Shown: positions 1-7,115 of the stretch, one piece after another | Layout of the letters: each line of letters begins with the position of its first letter | Numbering within the stretch: position 1 is the first letter of the stretch | Assembly (NCBI GenBank): GCA_937998875.1 | Contig: CALLBO010000028.1 | Span: 1-64,000, forward strand | Reading direction: 5' to 3' | Source: an uncultured Granulosicoccaceae bacterium | GTDB taxonomy: Bacteria; Pseudomonadota; Gammaproteobacteria; Granulosicoccales; Granulosicoccaceae | DNA length: 64,000 nucleotides | Notes under the pieces: generated by a model | What the model was told of the DNA's origin: nothing | Database searches by the model: none | The model's input: only the letters and a program-made list of their open reading frames with translations | Translations under genes and position numbers: made by a program

Positions 1-132
1 ATTTCCACCGGAACACCTCCGGGCGTCGGAATGGGCATGAAGCCGCCGCGCTATCTCAAAGCCGGTGATGTGGTTACCCTGGGTATCGACGGGCTGGGTG
101 AGCAGCGTCAGGACGTGGTCGCGCATACCTGA
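1..132 (+). CDS. Fumarylacetoacetate hydrolase family protein, C-terminal end (partial)
   Basis: Only the last 43 codons are present; the gene begins upstream of the window and ends at TGA 130-132. The visible peptide carries GTPPGVGMGMKPPRYLKAGD followed by a short beta-rich tail (VVTLGIDGLGEQRQDV). The GTPxGVG turn and the LKxGDxV strand are hallmarks of the C-terminal FAH fold found in acylpyruvases, 2-hydroxyhepta-2,4-diene-1,7-dioate isomerases and fumarylacetoacetases. The metal-binding EEE residues lie upstream and are not visible, so substrate cannot be inferred. Confidence 0.8.
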   Translation: MSTGTPPGVGMGMKPPRYLKAGDVVTLGIDGLGEQRQDVVAHT

Positions 133-229
133 GGCCTGAGCAGGCCAACGGATTTACTCACCGGTGTGATGGCATTGCGGGGGGACTGTCAATCTCGCTG
201 CTGCCGTTCTACAATACAAGCTGCTCAAT

Positions 230-306
230 GCGCCCGTAGCTCAGCTGGATAGAGTACCTGGCTTCGAACCAGGTGGTCGGAGGTTCGAATCCTTCCGGGC
301 GCGCCA
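230..306 (+). tRNA. tRNA-Arg (anticodon UCG)
   Basis: A 77-nt cloverleaf. Acceptor strand GCGCCCG (230-236) pairs with CGGGCGC (296-302), followed by discriminator G and an encoded CCA (304-306). The anticodon arm is CCTGG-CTTCGAA-CCAGG, placing TCG at loop positions 34-36, so it reads CGA and probably wobbles to other CGN codons. The T arm contains the normal GGTTCGAATCC. It stands alone and is directly followed by the AT-rich accessory region, a common integration target for mobile elements. Confidence 0.97.
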
Positions 307-367
307 TTCGCCTCACACGTATACACCTATACAACGAGCAACCAGCGAAAATTGAGGAGGCAATGAC

Positions 368-724
368 ATGAGTAAGCGGAAGAGTTCACTTCAAGCAGCT
401 TTGGCAGGTGCAGCCGAGGCAGAGCCAGCCAAGCCAGTTACAAAAAAACGATCACCTGCAGGGCAGGGGAGGGCGGTTAAACTATCCTCGCCTCGCAAAA
501 CTGCAAAGTCGGCAATTGAGACGCCCAAAGAGAAAACCAGGCGTACTGCAGCCCGGGAAAATACAGTGCTGGTAGGCTGTCACTTTCCACAGCATGTATC
601 GCGTCAGCTTAAGCTGATAGCGGCAGAAGAAGACACCACCAATCAAGCGCTGATAGCTGAAGCCCTGGACCTTCTGTTTACGCGTAAGGGCAAAGGCAAG
701 ATTGCAGATCTGCCGGTAGGGTAG
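368..724 (+). CDS. Ribbon-helix-helix protein with basic N-terminal tail
   Basis: 118 residues. The first ~65 residues are low-complexity and rich in Lys, Arg, Ala and Ser, typical of a disordered DNA-contacting tail. Residues ~66-118 fit a ribbon-helix-helix fold: a strand (NTVLVGCHFP) followed by two helices (HVSRQLKLIAAEEDTTNQAL and an IAEALDLLF helix). Such antitoxin-like RHH proteins are often found on plasmids and integrated elements near partition genes and usually act as small DNA-binding repressors or centromere-binding proteins. No ParA is present nearby. Start ATG 368 has an excellent GAGGAGG site at 354-360. It is the first gene after tRNA-Arg. Function beyond probable DNA binding is inference. 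Confidence 0.7.
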   Translation: MSKRKSSLQAALAGAAEAEPAKPVTKKRSPAGQGRAVKLSSPRKTAKSAIETPKEKTRRTAARENTVLVGCHFPQHVSRQLKLIAAEEDTTNQALIAEALDLLFTRKGKGKIADLPVG

Positions 725-735
725 AGCGAAAAAAA

Positions 736-754
736 GGCCGCTCATAGAGCGGCC
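736..754 (+). terminator. Probable intrinsic terminator after the RHH gene
   Basis: GGCCGCTC (736-743), loop ATA, GAGCGGCC (747-754), then CTTTTCC. The upstream A-run (729-735) would also serve a minus-strand transcript. It lies just downstream of the RHH gene stop. The T tract on the plus side is short, so termination may be moderate. Confidence 0.6.
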
Positions 755-963
755 CTTTCCATCGTTTGCGGTCATCGGCGCCTCCGCCTGTACCGCTATT
801 AAAATCTATCACTTTTTTCGTTGATAAGCAGGTTGCCGCTTGTTCTGTTTTTCCACTTCGACTCGCTGAATCAGATGTCTCACTTCGCTGAATTAGTCAA
901 ATGAGGGACAGAATAATTTTTGTTGGACAAATACATCTTTTAAATCAGTTGTTTACTACTGCA

Positions 964-987
964 TGTCCCACAATGGCATGTGGGACA
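964..987. promoter_or_regulatory. Perfect 9-bp inverted repeat upstream of the ROK-like gene
   Basis: TGTCCCACA (964-972), a 6-bp spacer, then TGTGGGACA (979-987), in the 760-1104 intergenic stretch, about 120 bp before the ROK-like gene. The arrangement resembles a dimeric-repressor operator; it could also form a hairpin but lacks a T run. Related half-motifs (GAGGGACAG at about 903, TTGGACAAA at about 923) occur nearby. Nothing else recognisable lies in this gap except a TGTACA at about 1038. Confidence 0.4.
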
Positions 988-1104
988 CGGAATTTGTGGC
1001 CCACGCTTATTATTACTTACGCTCAAATACAAAAAAATGTACATTCGACTAAGACGCGATAGCGGATCTATCGCTAAGTTAAGAGTTAAGAGCAAGAAGG
1101 ATTG

Positions 1105-2202
1105 ATGAATAAAACCCATGTTGCAGGAATATTCCTAGAGAGGGATGGTGCACATTTGCTACATTCGATAGCAGAGAAAAGTAGTTTACACGGGCCGTGG
1201 GATCTAGAATTTATCGATCAAATGGTTGTCAAATGGGATTCGACAAATCCAGATGAGGCCAGAGCGGGAATATCCAAGCTCGGTGACATGATTGGAGATA
1301 TAGGGTCTGAACTCAAGAGTGTTGCTGTAGCGAGTTATGGACCATTTTTATCTCTAAATAAGGATAGCAATCAATATGGAACACTTCACCCATCTACAGC
1401 AGATAGCCCACTCACTGGTTTTGATCTAAAAGAACAACTTAATAATTCGTTACTTCGGCAAGGAGTAGGTGCCACATCAGGGCCGAAACTTACATTTCAC
1501 ACAGATGCAGATGCTTGTGCTTTAGGGGAAGCTTTTGAAAGAAAGATACCCAATAACTATATTCTTGGCTTCTTATTTGTTACGGAAGGTATTGGTCTTG
1601 GCTGGGTACGTGGCCAGGAAATACTAAGATCTGCTCTTCACCCTGAAATCGGCTTAATACACACCCGTTTAATGCCAAATGATCCATTAGTACTAAATAG
1701 ATCTCATATTCAATATACCGAGACATTAGAATCCTCAGAGAAAGAATTATTATATGGTGGTGGATTAGAGCAGTACGCTGCAAACAAATCATTATATGAA
1801 CGCTACTCTGCGCTAACCAATAAAAGATCACCTGAATTAAAAGACATTATTGACTATCGCGATGATGATCTATGGAATTTTCGCGCTTATTACATAGCCC
1901 AGGCGTGTTTCGCCTGTACTACGATATTCCCTCCACACTATTTAGCTATAGGCGCAAGCATTGATCCAAAGAACGATATTGGAATTAGAGTTAGGTGTAT
2001 GTTTAACGAGTTTATGACAGAACGGCTTAATTCTGAGCAATCAGTATTTGAATATGACGCACTTTCTAACGAGAACTTTATTTCCAATTCTGTGATTTCT
2101 AATGAAGACTCCACAATTAATAAAGTAGGGTATGTGGGGGTCGTCGGAATGTGTTGCGCTGCCGCATCAGAAAATCTTCTAGGGGATGTGAAAAAAATAT
2201 AA
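1105..2202 (+). CDS. ROK-family (sugar kinase/repressor-like) protein
   Basis: 365 residues, divergent from typical ROK proteins. The recognisable part is residues ~130-200: a DADA element (FHTDADACALGEAFE), then LFVTEGIGLGWVRGQEIL and SALHPEIGLIHTRLM, which correspond to the ROK phosphate-binding loop (VGTGIGGGxxxxG) and the HPExGH element. The ROK zinc-binding CxCGxxGC segment is not seen, so metal binding and perhaps kinase activity may be lost. The N terminus has no HTH, which argues against a NagC/XylR-type repressor. Start: ATG 1105 follows AAGAAGG (1094-1100); an adjacent TTG at 1102 is too close to it. The gene is AT-rich and ends at a bidirectional terminator. Substrate is unknown. 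Confidence 0.6.
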   Translation: MNKTHVAGIFLERDGAHLLHSIAEKSSLHGPWDLEFIDQMVVKWDSTNPDEARAGISKLGDMIGDIGSELKSVAVASYGPFLSLNKDSNQYGTLHPSTADSPLTGFDLKEQLNNSLLRQGVGATSGPKLTFHTDADACALGEAFERKIPNNYILGFLFVTEGIGLGWVRGQEILRSALHPEIGLIHTRLMPNDPLVLNRSHIQYTETLESSEKELLYGGGLEQYAANKSLYERYSALTNKRSPELKDIIDYRDDDLWNFRAYYIAQACFACTTIFPPHYLAIGASIDPKNDIGIRVRCMFNEFMTERLNSEQSVFEYDALSNENFISNSVISNEDSTINKVGYVGVVGMCCAAASENLLGDVKKI

Positions 2203-2218
2203 TACAGCATATATATAA

Positions 2219-2247
2219 AAAAACCGCCCAATATAGGCGGTTTTTTT
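2219..2247. terminator. Bidirectional intrinsic terminator
   Basis: ACCGCC (2223-2228), 7-nt loop, GGCGGT (2236-2241), flanked by an A-run on the left and seven T on the right. It lies between the convergent ROK-like gene and the Phd-like gene and can stop transcription from both sides. Confidence 0.85.
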
Positions 2248-2251
2248 ATTT

Positions 2252-2569
2252 CTATTTCCTTTTAGTATTAAGTACATCCTGTAAATGTACTAGCTTTCCT
2301 TTTCCACTTTTCTTCTTTAATTTCAAAAATTCTCCGATAGCCTCATGCATATCCTTTAACTCATCTTCTGTCAGATCATAAATCATGTCGGCATGATCGT
2401 CGGGTATTACAGATGCCTGTATCTTGTTATGACGCGATATTCTCACACGGCTCAAATGATGATGCTTTACAGATTCCAATATTTCACTGAGATTCCTTCG
2501 AAAATAACCAGTTTCATACTCTTTGATTTCGTCATTTTCGTCATTTTCGTCATTTTTTTTCATGGCCAT
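2252..2569 (-). CDS. Phd/YefM-like antitoxin, no adjacent toxin
   Basis: 105 residues. After an acidic N-terminal tail (a repeated Asp-Glu-Asn run), residues ~20-60 read YFRRNLSEILESVKHHHLSR, then VRISRHNKIQASVIPDDH. This follows the Phd/YefM pattern, in which an N-terminal helix precedes a strand with VxITRHGKPVAVLV and a short helix. The C-terminal part (~60-105) is helical and basic, where antitoxins usually wrap their toxin. No RelE, Doc or PIN-type partner lies on either side; the neighbours are a ROK-like protein and a poly-Gly membrane protein. It may be an orphan remnant or a stand-alone regulator. The N-terminal repeat is encoded by three tandem CGTCATTTT units near 2530-2555. Confidence 0.55.
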   Translation of the reverse strand: MAMKKNDENDENDEIKEYETGYFRRNLSEILESVKHHHLSRVRISRHNKIQASVIPDDHADMIYDLTEDELKDMHEAIGEFLKLKKKSGKGKLVHLQDVLNTKRK

Positions 2570-2641
2570 GGTTTCATAATTACCTATTAATTAACCCGAC
2601 AGAGTGGCCTCTGTCGGGAGTCGCTAGAACTAACTACTCTT

Positions 2642-3820
2642 TTATCTTACTTTCAGATTTTGTTGATACAGGGACATTATGCCAAGTGCGCTTCCTAGTA
2701 TGAGTGCGTTACTAGCAAACCCACTCCACGTTTCGTGACCAGGCGCTGAATCGGGTACACCGATCTGGTTTCTGAAACCGTTTCTGGCTACAGTAAAAGT
2801 CCATCCATCGTTGCTTAAAAAACCGCTCAGTACCAACGTACTGTTGGCAATAATATCGTTACCAATAATACTAGTCACCGGGTTGTCAGCACCAGTTTGG
2901 TTACTAGTACCGCCTTTGGCTACAGCAACAATCCAGTTGTCGTTTATCGAAACACCGGTCATAGGTATTACCTGTGAATTGTGGCTTTCGGAAGATGCAA
3001 TAACATTGTTCATTCGATTCAAAAAAGCTAGCTTTTCTCTACTTAGAACAGTTGTATCGTTATTGTGTCCGCTAGCAATATTGTTACCACCGTCGACACT
3101 TGCCGCTGTACTCATATCGTTAAGAAAAAACACCAGACAGATCAGGCTTGCTGCCATGCCAATACCAACTAACCTATGATTATCTCGCTTACAGAACTTT
3201 GCTGATATTTTTTTCTGCCACCTACTGGCGTTATCAGCGCTATCCTCTAAACCTATTGCAGACCCATTGATTTCTAATGCTAGGAAATTCCTATCAACGC
3301 TAGGTACCCTGAATGACTGATTCTTAAGTATGTATTTAGCAATTACCGGAGTATCAATATCACCATCGTCATCTAATAAGGCAGCTATTTGGCGCCCGAT
3401 TTTTCGCGCAAGACTGTTCGCGTGATGCAAGTCCAAAACATTTTCACCATGCGTACGAGCAGAGTTGGAACCGCCTCCGCCTCCGCCTCCGCCATCTCCC
3501 GTGCTGAAATCAATGTCACTAATGAACAAGGTGGTGACGCTATTTGTCTTATAGAGAAAGTAGGAAAATACAACGGTGACAATTTCATCATTACAAAGGT
3601 GGATACGAACTGACTCAATTAGTTCGACTTCGTATCTAGGATATTCAATATTTTTAACTGCTTCCTTAAACGATTTAAAAGAAGCTTTTAGGATCGTTTG
3701 AACGCCAGCTTGTCTCTCATTAAAAGTGTCTCGTAAGTACGAGAGTGTTTCCTTATCTATTCGAGTGCGAGAGAGGTTTTCACCTGAAAATGACTTTATA
3801 TTTTTCGCATTAGGTTTCAT
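2642..3820 (-). CDS. Unrecognised membrane protein with octaglycine linker
   Basis: 392 residues, no family recognised. Seen in order: a basic/acidic N-terminal region (~1-108) with alternating strands; a run of eight glycines at ~109-116; a linker with HGENVLDLHHANSLARKIGR; one clear membrane segment at ~218-236 (LVGIGMAASLICLVFFL); and a C-terminal part with two related units (VAVAKGGTSNQTGADNP and FTVARNGFRNQIGVPDS), about 62 residues apart. A second hydrophobic stretch lies at ~369-385. The gene is divergent from the oxygenase-like gene at 4161 across an intergenic region crowded with GTAC sites. Its base use is AT-rich like the rest of the accessory region. Function cannot be assigned. 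Confidence 0.6.
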   Translation of the reverse strand: MKPNAKNIKSFSGENLSRTRIDKETLSYLRDTFNERQAGVQTILKASFKSFKEAVKNIEYPRYEVELIESVRIHLCNDEIVTVVFSYFLYKTNSVTTLFISDIDFSTGDGGGGGGGGSNSARTHGENVLDLHHANSLARKIGRQIAALLDDDGDIDTPVIAKYILKNQSFRVPSVDRNFLALEINGSAIGLEDSADNASRWQKKISAKFCKRDNHRLVGIGMAASLICLVFFLNDMSTAASVDGGNNIASGHNNDTTVLSREKLAFLNRMNNVIASSESHNSQVIPMTGVSINDNWIVAVAKGGTSNQTGADNPVTSIIGNDIIANSTLVLSGFLSNDGWTFTVARNGFRNQIGVPDSAPGHETWSGFASNALILGSALGIMSLYQQNLKVR

Positions 3821-3863
3821 TAGCGGCGACCTCCAAAGTGACCTTTGTGCTCGTTATACAACG

Positions 3864-4081
3864 ATAGTACAAAAACACATAATGTACAAAGAAACGTAAC
3901 GTACATATATCACATAATGAACGTTTTGTACAAATATATCCACAGGCATTTATATATAAATCTATAAAAATCAAATAGTTAAACTATTTCTCGTGATAAT
4001 ACCTTCCCCGCTAATTTATCTCGAAAAATCTTTTTGTAAAAAATAACCCTTGATTTTTTGTACAAAACGTACAATATGTAC
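3864..4081. promoter_or_regulatory. Cluster of GTAC sites with iterated GTACAAA in a divergent AT-rich region
   Basis: Seven GTAC tetramers occur in about 215 bp (3867, 3884, 3901, 3928, 4060, 4069, 4078). Four extend to GTACAAA in the same orientation (3867, 3884, 3928, 4060); two of those sit in TTTTGTACAAA palindromes. One near-match to a DnaA box (ATATCCACA, 3936-3944; 8 of 9 to TTATCCACA) lies in the middle. The region separates two divergent genes and is very AT-rich. It may be a multi-site operator for both promoters or the remnant of an iteron-type origin; neither is shown. Confidence 0.5.
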
Positions 4082-4160
4082 ATGCAGTATTAGTAACCAC
4101 GGGGGTGGTTCATGACACCACCCCCGCGGATAGTGCCCACAAATCTATAGGAGAGACCTT

Positions 4161-5144
4161 ATGAACACCGAAGTTAAAGTAACAAATAACGAGGAACATC
4201 GTAAGACACATCTTGGTGCATTGTGCGATGAACTTCGTTTAACTGGATATAGTTCAGTATCCAACAACTTGATTGTTGGTAATTCAACACCAGCTGACTG
4301 GACTGATCTTTCACGTGACTGTCGTATGATGCCAAACGATCCATATGCTAAACGCGACGGGGCAGGTAATCCGCGATCACTCGGTAGCTTTATAGTGCTT
4401 CCATCTGGCGAAGTTATTCCTTTGCCAGGTATTGAACTACCGCATGCCGATAATATTCAGGTTAGTCCGTTTGCAATTGGTGATGCCAACCCGTTAGTAC
4501 CAAACGATCGCATGTTTCCAATACCCTCCACCCGTATACAGAACAACCCAGCGGTACTGGAAATGGTTCGCGCTGCTGTTGCTATGGATCCAGTGGCAGC
4601 AACAGCGTCTAAGCGAATGCCTTTTATTTGCCAAGTGTTTTTCCAAGGTTCAGAAGTAAATCTTCAGCACCCGGATGCTCCGGCAGCCCCACCGCCTCAC
4701 GCTCATAAAGACAACTGCCGATTCAAGCTTGTTGTACTGATTGACCGTCATAATGTTACTGGCGGTGAGAGCGCTATCCTTCCAGTTAAACGGATTCGGC
4801 AAACAACCACTGAAGGAGCACTAATGCATATTAACCTAAAAAAACCAGGTGAGGGGTATGCCTTTCTTGACGAGAAACCAGGAGCGGATGAAACGCGAGA
4901 GGACAACGTCCACATTGCTGTTGATCTTGCGCTTGGTAACCAGTGTGATACAGGCTATCGTTATGTTGCCACACTAACTACCGCACCTTTGATCATCGGA
5001 CGTGGTGACTCCTCGGAGCTTAAGGCGGGTGAGATACATTCGCGTTCTGTTGTGTGGCCATGGATTCATGGTGGTGAAATGGTTAACAAGAAAACACCAG
5101 CTGAAGTAGCAGAATGGCTGGGAAATCTTGCCCGTCCAGCCTAG
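4161..5144 (+). CDS. Probable 2OG-Fe(II) dioxygenase-like protein (IDO/PF10014 type)
   Basis: 327 residues. The key block is residues ~180-210: HAHKDNCRFKLVVLIDRHNV followed by TGGESAI. This matches the core of the PF10014 2OG-Fe oxygenase group, which includes the Bacillus L-isoleucine 4-hydroxylase, where an H-x-D iron motif is followed by a basic residue and an RxNVxGGES strand. The distal iron His and the 2OG-binding Arg expected ~100 residues later are less clear; candidates lie in GRGDSSELKAGEIHSRSVVW (~275-297). The N-terminal third has no recognised fold. Start ATG 4161 has a good AGGAGAG site. It is followed by a long hairpin. If active, the family would predict hydroxylation of a free amino acid or similar small molecule; this is inference. 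Confidence 0.5.
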   Translation: MNTEVKVTNNEEHRKTHLGALCDELRLTGYSSVSNNLIVGNSTPADWTDLSRDCRMMPNDPYAKRDGAGNPRSLGSFIVLPSGEVIPLPGIELPHADNIQVSPFAIGDANPLVPNDRMFPIPSTRIQNNPAVLEMVRAAVAMDPVAATASKRMPFICQVFFQGSEVNLQHPDAPAAPPPHAHKDNCRFKLVVLIDRHNVTGGESAILPVKRIRQTTTEGALMHINLKKPGEGYAFLDEKPGADETREDNVHIAVDLALGNQCDTGYRYVATLTTAPLIIGRGDSSELKAGEIHSRSVVWPWIHGGEMVNKKTPAEVAEWLGNLARPA

Positions 5145-5153
5145 AAGTAATAT

Positions 5154-5203
5154 GGTGGTTTGGTGAGGTAAACTGGCTACTCATCTGACCTTACCAAACC
5201 ACC
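5154..5203 (+). terminator. Long stem-loop after the oxygenase-like gene
   Basis: GGTGGTTTGGTGAGGT (5154-5169) pairs with ACCTTACCAAACCACC (5188-5203), 16 bp with one G-T wobble and an 18-nt loop. There is no T-run after it, so it may be a stabilising 3' structure or a weak terminator rather than a classical intrinsic one. Confidence 0.5.
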
Positions 5204-5320
5204 TTGATAAGTTGCATGCCATTAGAGACGAGCACCTTGCATGCGGAAACCAATTATTAATAGCCAGTTAATTCTTCTTGTGTTGATTTAAACATAACGC
5301 CCCGTTATCGGTAGAAGTTA

Positions 5321-5900
5321 TCAAGCAGCTTGAATATTTTTCCGCTTCATCCACCCATAGAGCGTAGATGGAGCACAGTCGACAATCTTCGCGATAGCTC
5401 GTTTATTAACCTGTTTATCGAGCAAGCCTCTAATCTCCATCTTGCGATCATCAAGCTTGTGTCGTGCTGCAGGCCCAGGTGGACGACCGAGTTGCATACC
5501 GGCTTGCTTACGAGCTGCCAGAGCTTCTTTGGTACGTTGAGAAACAAACTCACGTTCGATCTGTGCAGCCAGGCCAAGTACGGTTGCCATGATGGTACTG
5601 GTCATGTCTGACGACGACATGAACGGACATGCCAGCCTCTGCAGCGATCTCGAGTACTTGCAGGGTAGAGCGAGACATACGGGAGATTTCAGAGACAACG
5701 AGCGTGTCACCACTTTGCATTGTTGCGGTGAGTAGTTCGCCGATTTTTCTTTCGCGCCACTTCTTACGACCTGACACAGTATCTTCGATGAAACTTATCT
5801 GTGTGAGGTTGTGGCTATTGCAGTAATTTAAAATTCCGTGGCGCTGATTATCCACGTCTTGCTGGTCGGTAGAAACACGAAGGTAAGCATAAACAGCCAT
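5321..5900 (-). pseudogene. Serine recombinase (resolvase/invertase), frameshifted
   Basis: Two overlapping frames encode the two halves of a Tn3-resolvase-like protein. The first (from ATG 5900) has the catalytic domain start AYLRVSTDQQ with the nucleophile Ser, then SGRKKWRERK and VVSEISRMSR. The second, ending at 5321, continues with IMATVLGLAAQIEREFVSQR, TKEALAARKQAGMQLGRPPG and a C-terminal HTH (NKRAIAKIVDCAPSTLYGWM). The frames change near 5600-5630. Comparison with the usual family layout suggests a few codons are missing there as well, so a small deletion is likely rather than a single sequencing slip. An intact copy would be ~195 residues and would invert or resolve DNA. Confidence 0.8.
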
Positions 5901-6195
5901 GACATTATCCTTTACTACTGAAGGTTAAATTATACCATTTTTTAGTTGGCTGTTTTCAGAAAATCCACTTCATGCCGCTATCCTGTCCGGAGCTTTATTG
6001 TCTTTGCGAAGAAGAAAAACGGCCTTAATTATTAGGTTGGTTGAGGGATGAGTAATTCCGCACAGTATTAGTTATTAAAGCGTAAAAGTTTCATGAAAAA
6101 CCCGATTTCATCAATAACCTAATTTGAAGGGTGGGATAAGTTAGCGGTTCGCATTCGAGCGAACATCAAAACTATTCTATTAGAGGAATTATAAA
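5901..6195. other. Intergenic gap with a short palindrome
   Basis: No gene is seen. The only structure is a perfect 6-bp inverted repeat, GTTCGC-ATTCGA-GCGAAC (6147-6164), 32 bp before the next start codon. It could be an operator or part of a recombination site for the adjacent broken resolvase, but nothing proves either. Confidence 0.3.
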
Positions 6196-6681
6196 ATGAT
6201 CTACTATCCAACAGAAAAGCGACGAATTATAGACTGTGTTGCTGACACAGGAATCGATATCGCGCCCTGGTACGAAACCAGCGGTGACCCATCCACTAAT
6301 CCCAATTATTGTTACGAATGGTCTTATAGTGATCATCGGCGATTCCTATTTGTGTTCAACGTCTGGCTTGAAGAGATTGAGGACACAGGAGAGCAAGTGA
6401 GAACAGTGAAGAACTCACGTAAGACTGCCGAGATAGTCACCCCAGCTCAATCAAAGCGATACCATCGAGCCCGCCGTTCCGATCGCAACCTAGAGCTTGC
6501 ATATTCTGTTGATGCCGCTGTTCGAATGATCGTGATTGACGGTGAAAGAGATGCTGAGAAGCAACGCGTGCATAAACGTGGACTAGATCCAGTCGCATGG
6601 TATGTGGAAAGCTACGACCCGTTGACTGGAAATGGAGTGGTGGTACGTGGCCCAAGGCCAGTAAAGCAGCTTGCTGCTTGA
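6196..6681 (+). CDS. Hypothetical protein, accessory region
   Basis: 161 residues, no family recognised. The sequence is soluble and charged, with aromatic clusters at the N terminus (IAPWYETSGDPSTNPNYCYE, WSYSDHRRFLFVFNVWLEEI), a basic middle (SKRYHRARRSDRNLELAYSV) and a C-terminal VRMIVIDGERDAEKQRVHKR. The aromatic and basic pattern would fit a nucleic-acid-associated protein, but no catalytic motif is evident. The start ATG has an AGAGGAA site 7 bases upstream, so it is probably translated. It converges on the broken nuclease gene. Confidence 0.5.
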   Translation: MIYYPTEKRRIIDCVADTGIDIAPWYETSGDPSTNPNYCYEWSYSDHRRFLFVFNVWLEEIEDTGEQVRTVKNSRKTAEIVTPAQSKRYHRARRSDRNLELAYSVDAAVRMIVIDGERDAEKQRVHKRGLDPVAWYVESYDPLTGNGVVVRGPRPVKQLAA

Positions 6682-6692
6682 AGACGATATAG

Positions 6693-7115
6693 CTAAAGCT
6701 TCCGGAACTCCCAAGGCGGGATAGGATCGCTATCCCGCCACAAGCCGACACCTAAAAGTTTCGCTATATCCTCAGCGACAGAGTAACTTTCACGGTCTGT
6801 TTTTGACTGCTCGCCCTGATACTTTTTGAAGTGCCAGGCAAAACCGGACTCTACTAATCGCAGGTTGATGTCCTGATCATCGATAAAGACGACGCACACT
6901 TGCCGCTTGTATCGATCGATCTTGTGACACCTGGCTGAAGCTTCTCGATTGATAATGCACGAGCGGAGTACGTCTCGAGCTTCGATTCCGAACGCTTGTT
7001 TTAATTCCGGTGTATCGATACCCGACAAGTGAATCTTTATCCGGCCTTCTGCCTGTTACGAACAATAATTTCTAAATTAACTTTCGAGCTATCGTCGACT
7101 ACGGGCGACTGTGGA
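6693..7115 (-). pseudogene. Thermonuclease (SNase-like) remnant, frameshifted and 5'-truncated
   Basis: The 3' part (from about 7060 down to 6693) encodes RIKIHLSGIDTPELKQAFG, then DRYKRQVCVVFIDDQDINLR and LVESGFAWHFKKY. This is the staphylococcal-nuclease-like core with the catalytic Glu of DTPE and the Arg of DRYxR. Just upstream, the preceding residues are readable in another frame (KVNLEIIVRNRQKA), and an in-frame TAA interrupts the continuous frame at about 7050. The N-terminal strand with the metal-binding DGDT is missing; the sequence runs directly into the end of the acetyltransferase toxin gene. A TTG at 7028 could start a 111-residue fragment, but it would lack essential residues. 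Confidence 0.7.

Noticed and set aside
1938-2231. Antisense open frame under the ROK-like gene
   Set aside because: It lies opposite a better supported gene, has no ribosome site, and looks like a shadow frame.
5321-5900. Programmed frameshifting of the recombinase
   Set aside because: There is no slippery sequence or downstream pseudoknot evident at the frame change, and residues usual for the family are missing at the junction, which favours a deletion.
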